Shown: positions 56,314 to 64,000 of the stretch, piece by piece
Layout of the letters: every line of letters begins with the position of its first letter
Position numbering within the stretch: position 1 is the stretch's first letter
Assembly: GCF_038502225.1 (NCBI RefSeq)
Contig: NC_091378.1
Coordinates: forward strand, 966,796-1,030,795
DNA length: 64,000 nt
Source of the DNA: Cherax quadricarinatus
Taxonomy: Eukaryota; Arthropoda; Malacostraca; Decapoda; Parastacidae
Direction: 5' to 3'
Made by a program: the position numbers and the translations under genes
The notes under the pieces: generated by a model
What the model was told of the DNA's origin: nothing
What the model saw: the letters and a program-made list of their open reading frames with translations, nothing else
The model's database searches: none

Positions 56314-56460
56314 ATACACTATCCATGAAAGTGTAATTATAATAGGCAGATTAATATTCTTCTTTCATGTACACAAGCTGCTGACAGTGTTTTTGAGTCA
56401 TTCCTTCTACACACTTGTAGAAATATATATTCTGAATTAGATTTTTTTTATTTTGAACAA

Positions 56461-56665
56461 AGATGAGTACCTTCTTGCAGTGGTAGCATGCTCGGCTCAC
56501 ATTCAAGAATCCCAGGTCGAATCTTGGATGAGGCAAGATGTGTGAGCAAGTCTCCTCCTAACACCTGCAGCCCGTTACCTAGCAGTAAATAGATACCTGG
56601 GAATTAGTACTGTCATGGGTTGCATCCAGGGAAAGGATCCAAAAATGACCCCAGTGGAAATATCT
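56461..56665 (+). mobile_element. tRNA-derived SINE, diverged
   Basis: A-box-like TGGTAGCATGCTCGG and B-box-like GGTCGAATC (56515-56523), then CACCTGCAGCCCGTTACCTA and GGGTTGCATCCAGGGAAAGG. A pol III-type head with a non-tRNA body. Confidence 0.68.
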
Positions 56666-57126
56666 CACATTTTATTCATACTGTATATCATACATTAAAT
56701 TCTGTGTAATTTACCTTATAATACCACTTTAAAGATTTCAAATTATATATGAGGCCTACCTCATTTATTCTGATACATAATTTATATGAACATACATATA
56801 AACTACAGTACTTTATAGAAAGCTCCTTGTTATGTAGAGCATTTCAGGCAGCATTAAAATTTACTTACAATTATTGGACAGTTGCACAATTTGGTTATTT
56901 TACTAAAATGCTATGTTTGCAAAATACTATAACATAAACTGTTACAATTTAGTTTATGATTTATGAAATTCTGAGAACTTATGAAATAATTTGGTATTAT
57001 ATTTTTTATTGGTGAGTACTTAGGTAGAACATATTTTCGGTTAATATATGTGTTGAAACAGATTGATGATAAGAAAAACATCAGTATGAATGCTAATATG
57101 AGTTGAATCAACAGTTTTTTAGTTTA

Positions 57127-57300
57127 ATATCTTCATTATACACTCTATACCCATTCTGTAAGCAGCAGTAAAAAGATTACAGAGGTACATAATGGGTCCA
57201 GGGACTGGGCTGCAAAGTTTTGATAGCTGAACAAGTTACAGTGGTAATGAACTATTTACATGTTTGTATCTGGTTACAACAACAGAGTTGCCATTGATAC
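57127..57300 (-). mobile_element. SINE-like repeat copy
   Basis: ATCTTCATTATACACTCTAT, GAGGTACATAATGGGTCCAG; older copy of the same family. Confidence 0.65.
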
Positions 57301-57730
57301 ATCAGCCCTTAACATAATTTGTATAAGCAGGCTTTAAGTCAGACTCAGGAGATCTTTCTAACTATATTTTTGAAGCAGGTGGCTGAAGGGAAACTTTGCA
57401 CCTTCCTGAAGGGAGTTTCAAATTTTAGAGCTCTTTATTTGCATGGATTGCCTGTATAGGTTAAGTTGAACATGTGGTACATCAAAGACACTTATTTCTT
57501 GTATTGTCTGTGTGTTCTGTTGCAGCTCTCTTGGAAAAGTCGAAGTGATGGACTGAACTAATACAGGGTTGTAGGTGATTTGCTGTAGTAGATCCCTAAA
57601 CACAAATACCACAGCTGATGTAAGAATAGATTATTAAATAATACAGAGTGAGTTATGTTGTTTATGGAACATAGAAGTATATCTTTGATAGAATACCTAC
57701 AGTTTGGAAATTTTCTTACACATGTTAGAT

Positions 57731-58523
57731 GTACAAAACAAATTCTGGCCACAAAATAGAGCGAAACACCAACGTCAAAGACCTGGGAGTGATCATGTCG
57801 GAGAATCTCACCTTCAAGGACCATAACATTGTATCGATCGCATCTCCTAGAAAAATGACAGGATGGATAATGAGAACCTTCAAAACGAGGGATGCCAAGC
57901 CCATGATGACACTCTTCAGATCACTTGTTCTATCTAGGCTGGAATATTGCTGCACACTAACATCACCTTTCAAGGCAGGTGAAATTGCTGACCTAGAAAA
58001 TGTACAGAGAACCTTCACGGCACGCATAACGGAGATAAAACACCTCAATTACTGGGAGCGCTTGAGGTTCCTGAACCTGTATTCCGTGGAACGCAGGCGG
58101 GAGAGATACATGATTATATACACCTGGAAAATCCTAGAGGGACTAGTACCGAATTTGCACACGAAAATCACTCACTACGAAAGCAAAAGACTTGGCAGAT
58201 GATGAAACATCCCCCCAATGAAAAGCAGGGGTGTCACTAGCACGTTAAGAGACCATACAATAAGTGTCAGGGGCCCGAGACTGTTCAACTGCCTCCCAGC
58301 ATACATAAGGGGGATTACCAACAGACCCCTGGCAGTCTTCAAGCTGGCACTGGACAAGCACCTAAAGTCGGTTCCTGATCAGCCAGGCTGTGGTTCGTAC
58401 GTTGGTTTGCGTGCAGCCAGCAGTAACAGCCTGGTTGATCAGGCTCTGATCCACCAGGAGGCCTGGTCACAGACCGGGCCGCGGGGGCGTTGACCCCCGG
58501 AACTCTCTCCAGGTAAACTCCAG
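57731..58523 (+). mobile_element. LINE-A 3' fragment, plus strand
   Basis: RT C-terminal half (TNVKDLGVIMSENLTFKDHN, YCCTLTSPFKAGEIADLENV) through to the 3' end. Two nonsense changes near 58200 (TGATGA). Otherwise close to 20414-21290. Confidence 0.87.
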
Positions 58524-58525
58524 AT

Positions 58526-58890
58526 GCGAGTGTTGAATTTTAGGTTGCAGTCAAGATATAGTGTATACCTAAGACTCTTCCCTCGCCTTCTCACTCTTAT
58601 GTGTGAATTATTTATTTTTATGTTGAAATGGATAATTTTAGCTTTATTCTCAAACAACATATAGAAATTCTTGTCAATATTGAGATTAAGTTTGTTAGTT
58701 GCCATCAGGTAATCTTTTATGAGCTCCACATTGACTGTGTTGCTGAGGGCAACAGGATCTAGATTAGCTATGACAAATGTTGTGTAATCTGCTAACAGGA
58801 CTGGTTTAAGTTCCTGGGAGACATTTGTTAGGTCACTGATATATATGAGGAATAACAGTGGGCCAAGGTTGCTACCCTGAGGCACCCCTA
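58526..58890 (-). pseudogene. RT fragment of another LINE family
   Basis: PQGSNLGPLLFLIYISDLTN, LADYTTFVIANLDP and NKLNLNIDKNFYML. The catalytic ADD motif reads ADY, so it is inactive. It abuts the LINE-A copy tail to tail. Confidence 0.7.
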
Positions 58891-58918
58891 TGTTAACTAT
58901 TCGTGTTAAGCAATGTTG

Positions 58919-59061
58919 GAACAGGTGCTGAGGTCTTCAAGAAGAAAGTGAACAAATGTCTGCACCAAGTGTCAGATCAACCAGGCTGTTATGGATATGT
59001 GGGCCAGTGGACTGCCAGCAACAACAGCTTGGATGATCAGGCAAGCCTGGCCCTGTAATGA
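58919..59061 (+). pseudogene. LINE C-terminal fragment, diverged relative of LINE-A
   Basis: EVFKKKVNKCLHQVSDQPGC then YGYVGQWTASNNSLDDQASL and a stop; compare [20 protein letters not shown] in LINE-A. Not part of the adjacent copy. Confidence 0.65.
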
Positions 59062-59848
59062 AGTAGTATCATTGTGTGTCACATGTTGACATCTGTAGTC
59101 AAGGTAGAACTATACATATGTGTCAGCATGATGTCTGATACCATAATGCTCTAGTTTCATCAAGTTGTGCGTTAATATAAAATGCTCTTCTGAGATAAAT
59201 AGAGAGAACCATTGAATATTCAATACTTTTTAAGAGCTGAATAAAGAGAGTCAGGCATCTTAAGTAAGTAAGTTTATTTAGGCTCAATGACACATAAGTA
59301 CAATTATCATATATAGTGTAAATTTCCTAGGATAACGCAAAGATTCAAAGTGACTTATTTCTATTAGTACTATTTCCTAGTCTAAGCCAGACTGGCAAGA
59401 GGTTGATATTCTGTTTAATAATAAATGCACATATCTGTTTATAAATTATCTTATAAAAACATTACAGACAATAATAGGGAAGGGAAAAACTTAAAGCTCG
59501 ATCCAAGGATAGGGAGAATAGGTGTGGTTCCCTGGATCAAGAGCCCCTAGATGGATACAAAATATGATTATTATAACTAAGAGCTAAACCCACAAGGGTC
59601 ATACAGCGCTGAGTGGTACAAAATAGTAAGCTAAATGATAACGTATGTACTAACTCAGATAACCCTTCGAGACCAGTCTTAAAATGATAAAACCTACTTT
59701 TCCATAATTAATTAAAGTTATTTTTATCTCACAGTGATGTCTATATTAATTTTTCCTGTTCAGATTTCCTAAAATACAAGAGAAAAAACTAACGATTTCC
59801 CCTCTAAAGATAATCCGTCGTCCCCTTCAGAGGACGCCGACGACAACA

Positions 59849-59948
59849 NNNNNNNNNNNNNNNNNNNNNNNNNNNNNNNNNNNNNNNNNNNNNNNNNNNN
59901 NNNNNNNNNNNNNNNNNNNNNNNNNNNNNNNNNNNNNNNNNNNNNNNN
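59849..59948. other. Assembly gap (100 N)
   Basis: Exactly 100 N, the usual placeholder for a gap of unknown length. Missing GBA2 exons could lie here. Confidence 0.99.
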
Positions 59949-60190
59949 ATATTTTTTTCTACAAGTACATGTACAAGATATACAGGCCTAGCTGACATCA
60001 ATGACATACTACTACATAGAAAGCCACTTGTTATGCAGAGCATTTCAGGCAAATTAAGTTAGTTTTGTCCCAGGATGCAACCCACACTAGTCAACTAACA
60101 CCCAAGTACCCATTATTACTGATGGGTGAACATTGACAACCAGTGTAAGGACACACACCCAGTGTTTCCACCTGTTTGCTGGGGTAGAAT
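59949..60190 (-). mobile_element. SINE copy next to the gap
   Basis: TACAAGTACATGTACAAGAT, CAGGCCTAGCTGACATCAAT and TTGTCCCAGGATGCAACCCA, as in 37298-37554. The B box is worn (GTAGAATCCTGCC). The N gap touches its 3' end. Confidence 0.75.
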
Positions 60191-61239
60191 CCTGCCACAG
60201 CTCTAAGTGCTCTCAGCCTTTTTCTGTATTGGCAACAAAGTCTGGTTATAAGAAGTCCTAACAGAAAAACCTTAAATCTGAGTGAATTGGTGCAGTAAAC
60301 ACTATATAACACAGAAATTCACATTGAGATGGAAGAGAATGCAGGGTGAAGCGATATGTATACTTTAGCCTGTAACTGAGATTCTCTTCGACAGGCATTG
60401 AACTACAGCTATCTCTTATTTAGGTCATTTTAATATAAACTTTACACTCTGAGTAAAGGCTTAAAACAGATTACTTACAGTTTGGTAATTAGCGAACCAA
60501 AGTTAAGATCGCTATAACAAATCAAAATTACTTCAAATAAGTTAAACTTTCGACACTCATAGACCAAAATGCTTGAACAGTGTTATTACAATTTGGTTTC
60601 ACTTGTACTAATGGTCAGGTCATAGTTCTGGGTCTGACATTGCTGATCATTTCTTTCCACAGTGAGTGTATTCTGTGGCACAGTTCACCATTATGTTACA
60701 TTTATATATTAACTCTTGATATGTGTCCTCTAGCTTATAATTTTTTGTAGTACAGTATTCATGCCTTTAGCAAAACACAGCTGAAGTTTGGATTGGGAAC
60801 AATAAACAATTGTTTAAGGTCACAATTCATGAAACTTTAGAAAATTAATCATGTGTTCATGATTGCAAGATTGCTGCAGCACTTGCAGAGACTTATTGCT
60901 ACATGTGTTTGAGAAGACCATTATATTTGCTTTTGTATTTACCTTATACAACATCCATATACTATATTACAATGAATTGGTTAACAGTTTGTTTGTATAC
61001 AGGTTAATAAACAGGTCTAATAGTTATGTAAGAAATTTTGGTTAGAATTAAACTAGGACAAAGCTATAAAGGTATTACCATTAACAATTTAATTATAATA
61101 AGCAGCTTTCAAAATGTTTTACACAATTTATATTCCACATTAAATTATATATTATAGTTTTATGTTGCAATATATTATGTACAAACTGTAAGTGTTGCAT
61201 AATATATTTTTTTTCACTTAAATATCTTGTTTTTTGCAG
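60191..61239. other. Sequence upstream of GBA2 exon A, probably intron
   Basis: No GBA2 exon, repeat or RNA gene recognised. AT-rich with a good pyrimidine tract ending at 61239. Confidence 0.5.
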
Positions 61240-61362
61240 AGGTTTACCAGACTGGTTCAAGAGTGCTGTGTTTAATGAGTTATATTTCATATCAGACGGT
61301 GGATCAGTTTGGCTAGAGATGCCCCAGAATGCAAACACTTCATTACCCACATACGATTCACG
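61240..61362 (+). CDS. GBA2: GBA2 internal exon A
   Basis: 123 nt between GCAG and CG/GTGAGTG. One leading base completes a codon from an upstream exon not seen here. Forty codons follow with the conserved [15 protein letters not shown] and SDGGSVWLE blocks. Confidence 0.88.
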
Positions 61363-62675
61363 GTGAGTGAGAATGTAGGAAACAACTTCTTGTCTGCCTC
61401 CAGCCAGGAGATGGGGGGGGGTTTGTATGATGTACAGTATAGGTGATTACCTATTCAGGGAAACCTGTTAGCCGAACTTGAGTCATGGAGATGGGAAGGA
61501 TGGAACCTGCACTCTGAAGGAGAGGTGAGGATATGTTGCAGTTTTTACTGTAGTATTGGCATGCCTCTGGCAAGATTTGACTATCACCCACAGGATGGGT
61601 ATATGGGTGCATAATACAGTGATGGGTGAGTGATTATGAAAGTGTTTTTTCTTTTGGGGGCACCCTGCCTCAGTGGGAAATGGTCGATGTGTTAAAAAAA
61701 AAAAAGACTGTCACTATAATTGTAGATTATAATTTTTTAACCACATCAACCATTTCCCACCAGTGGAGGATTTTATATTACATTATGTTACATAGTCCTC
61801 CATCCTGCATTACACTATTTGTGGAATCATGCATTCATGTTTATAGTTAACTTTTATTATTAAACTTCTTTGTAATTAGATTTTATGGTCATTTTCCAGG
61901 AGTTTAATTCTCCCATTAAAAATAGCAGCACAAATTCCTATATCTTGCACAAAAAATCTTGAAAATACCAGTAAGTAAAGTGAATTTTGATTTTTCAACA
62001 GGAGAATGTGCAAAGCTTATTAAAAATTGTTCTCTGGTATATTTTTTTTATTTTAACATGCTGGCCACCAAGGCAAGATAACCCCAAAAAAAAAAAAAAA
62101 AAAAAAAAAAGGAACAGTCTTGCCAGAGGTGCACAGATGCGACAGTTTAGATGTCACTCTAAACAGCAAATATCAAAAACCCCTCCTCAAGTCCAGCTCA
62201 CAGCTTGTCAGGTCCCAAAAACTATGTTTCCATTCACTGCATAATATTCACACCAAACATTTATCTCAAAAACATCACTGTCTGCCTCTAATATACTTTA
62301 TAATTATGCTGAATTTGTCTTTGTATATTTTTTGTATGTTTTGATTACTGCCATCAATAGTTTTGTAACGTTTAATATTATAATTGCTGCAGTATAATCA
62401 AAGTCGGTATAGCATGACATATATCTACAGCCCTGAATATGGTCGATTTGCATACCTGGAAAGTCACGAGTATCGGATGTACAACACTTATGATGTACAC
62501 TTCTATGCATCATGGGCACTGGTGATGCTGTGGCCTGAACTGCAGAAGTCACTACAGTATGACATGGCTCAATGGACAACATCTGCTGACCTCACACCAC
62601 GTACTCACCTGTTCCGGGGAAATAAAGGAGTCAGAAAGTTGGCTAATGCTGTTCCTCATGATGCTGGTGACCCTG
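61240..62675 (+). CDS. GBA2: GBA2 non-lysosomal glucosylceramidase, two internal exons (partial)
   Basis: Exons 61240-61362 and 62404-62675. The first, after acceptor TTTTGCAG, encodes [20 protein letters not shown] then [11 protein letters not shown] and ends CACG/GTGAGT in phase 2. The second encodes [20 protein letters not shown] then [20 protein letters not shown] and YDMAQW, ending DPG with GTGAGT. These are hallmark blocks of GH116 beta-glucosidases; FNELYF..DGG lies in the catalytic-domain region that, as I recall, carries the nucleophile glutamate. Starting the second exon at 62404 (after AAAG) keeps the phase; the better-looking acceptor GCAG at 62392 would break it unless a small exon lies between. 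Upstream exons may be lost in or beyond the N gap, and downstream exons lie past 64000. Confidence 0.88.
61616..61706 (+). mobile_element. Old LINE-B-type 3' tail
   Basis: GGGGGCACCCTGCCTCAGTG, GGAAATGGTCGATGTGTT and poly-A. In the GBA2 intron between exons A and B. Confidence 0.7.
62040..62240 (-). mobile_element. Old LINE-B-type 3' fragment
   Basis: TTTTATTTTAACATGCTGGC, CACCAAGGCAAGATAACCCC and GTGCACAGATGCGACAG, as the 3' UTR at 3258-3400. In the same GBA2 intron. Confidence 0.65.
62404..62675 (+). CDS. GBA2: GBA2 internal exon B
   Basis: Conserved [15 protein letters not shown] and [15 protein letters not shown] blocks; donor CCCTG/GTGAGT in phase 1. The 5' boundary is either 62404 (phase-consistent) or 62393 (stronger acceptor GCTGCAG). 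Confidence 0.85.
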
Positions 62676-63039
62676 GTGAGTATACCTCATAGGGATACTT
62701 CAAGACGGGTTCCTTGTTGCTGATGAAGTACTCTTAAGTCAAGAAACTGAAGCCTTTCTCCCTCCTCTCTTTTCTCAGATCAAACTTGATTGCCTTCCAT
62801 TCCCAAGGTATATAACATGTTGCAGGTTTAACATTTCCAATAAAGATAATCATTTTCCTTCTTTTTTTAAAATGCAGTTAGCATTTACTGATTTTAATAG
62901 CATCTACTGATTTTTTTTATATTATCATTTCTCAATTTTTCCAGCATTACAGTTATTTTCTTGATCTTTTAAATGTAGCTGTATGTGACTGACCTTTGTC
63001 CTGTGCTTAACATTGGTGCCATGGAATTAGTAACTGTGT

Positions 63040-63235
63040 GTAAAGAATAAAAGGCACAATACCGTGACTGGAGCAATACGCAGATAATCCGCACACATGA
63101 GAAAGAAGCTTATGACAATGTTTCAATCCAACTTGGCCTATTAACTAGTCTTGCACTGTGTGAGACTAATTAATGGTCCAAGTTGGACTGAAATGTTATC
63201 ATAAGTTTCTCCTATGCGAGGGTTATTTGTGTAAC
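63040..63235. repeat. Diverged palindrome of the GACGTTTCGGTCC family
   Basis: AAAAGGCACAATACCGTGAC outer flank, then arms GAAGCTTATGACAATGTTTC and GAAATGTTATCATAAGTTTC around a centre near 63155. It lies in a GBA2 intron. Confidence 0.7.
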
Positions 63236-63384
63236 TCTGTGTATTTAGCAGTAGCAATGGGAGCAACACTTTGTTTGGGTTTCTCAAAGTACTTTTTTTT
63301 GTCTCTTGATTATTTTCAGTTCCAGCCTGTTTTGGAATCCACTTCACTTGATTTTGCCTTGCATATCTGGCAGTTTGGAGGGAT

Positions 63385-63582
63385 ATGTTATGTATCTTTA
63401 TATGTGTATGCTTCTAGACTGTTGTATTCTGAGCACCTCTGCAAAAACAGTGATAATGTGCGAGTGTGGTGAAAGTGTTGAATGATGATGAAAGTATTTT
63501 CTTTTTGGGGATTTTCTTTCTTTTTTGGGTCACCCTGCCTCGGTGGGAGACGGCCGACTTGTTGAAAAAAAAAAAAAAAAAA
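63385..63582 (+). mobile_element. LINE-B 3' end fragment in a GBA2 intron
   Basis: GGGATATGTTATGTATCTTT, GTGGTGAAAGTGTTGAATGA and CACCCTGCCTCGGTGGGAGA, then poly-A. Plus orientation, the same sense as GBA2. Confidence 0.87.
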
Positions 63583-63894
63583 AAAATCTGTGAACCTTAT
63601 AATATTGCACGTACACTCCTTGAACTTGTATCAATTCTGTCAGTATATCAGCATATGGCAAGCAGTCCAGTTGATGTACTCATTTCCTTGCTTGAACACT
63701 TATATCCCTAAGCACTCTCCTTCCTGTTATATTTTCTTAACTCAGTCTAATCTGACAGTATTGAACTCCTTCTGTGGAAATTTTTACTTTTCAAAAATCA
63801 GGTACATTACAGCTTGATTGGCCCTATTATAGACTCATTTCTCTTGCCAGATCTGTTTGCAAATGCAAGGTTAACAAAAGACTTGTATAAATAA

Positions 63895-64000
63895 CAAAAA
63901 AAGGCACAATACTGTGACTGGAACGATACACAAATAACCCACACATAGAAGAGAGGAGCTTACGACGACGTTTCGGTCCAACTTGGACCATTTACAAAGC
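63895..64000 (+). repeat. Arm of the GACGTTTCGGTCC family, cut by window end
   Basis: AAAAGGCACAATACTGTGAC, then GCTTACGACGACGTTTCGGT and AACTTGGACCATTTACAAAG. The second arm, if present, is beyond 64000. Confidence 0.75.

Noticed and set aside
57725..58048. 107-codon minus frame (MRCFISVMRAVKV..)
   Set aside because: Antisense shadow of the LINE-A RT; the same frame appears opposite every LINE-A copy.

Overview
The window looks like a repeat-choked stretch of an arthropod nuclear genome, most likely a decapod crustacean (crayfish, lobster or shrimp type). The reasons are large intron-rich host genes, CR1-, RTE- and Penelope-type retroelements, SINEs, pogo/Tigger-like MITEs, long AT and ATT microsatellites and many local satellites. 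The species cannot be told from the sequence. A run of 100 Ns (59849-59948) marks an assembly gap. There are no bacterial-style operons, CRISPR arrays or rRNA genes.

Three host genes can be supported. (1) A STEAP-family metalloreductase on the minus strand, rebuilt here from nine coding exons between 36239 and 2996. Every splice phase agrees and the joined length is 1377 nt (458 codons plus stop). It has an N-terminal NADPH-binding domain and a six-helix haem/FAD domain. (2) A C2H2 zinc-finger protein of 416 aa in one coding exon, minus strand, 54113-55363. (3) Two exons of GBA2 (non-lysosomal glucosylceramidase, GH116), plus strand, 61240-61362 and about 62404-62675; the rest lies outside the window or beyond the gap.

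STEAP introns 1 to 8 hold most of the mobile DNA. Intron 1 (16 kb) contains three nearly complete non-LTR retrotransposons in series, separated by TA repeats: LINE-A (20414-24838, PHD plus CCCH ORF1, endonuclease and RT ORF2), LINE-B (24949-28624, RTE-like) and LINE-C (29043-32606, CR1-like with an esterase ORF1). Further LINE-A fragments, a Penelope GIY-YIG endonuclease fossil and an RNase H-type LINE fossil lie closer to exon 1. Every LINE body I can orient inside the gene is in the sense direction. Introns 2 to 7 hold pairs of Tigger-like MITEs, SINEs and satellites, some touching splice sites.

From 36.3 to 54 kb the window is mostly SINE copies, satellites with 15- to 39-bp units, a truncated RNase H ORF, decayed LINE pieces and MITEs. 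From 54 to 64 kb come the zinc-finger gene, more LINE fossils, the gap and the GBA2 exons. The most notable observations are a minisatellite that starts at a STEAP 5' splice site, a Penelope-type palindrome about 10 bp from another STEAP splice site, a TAATG stop-start coupling in LINE-A, a hammerhead-ribozyme-like fold in a palindrome at 50.9 kb, a dimeric SINE with one target-site duplication, and a 49-codon ORF kept in two internally deleted Tigger elements.
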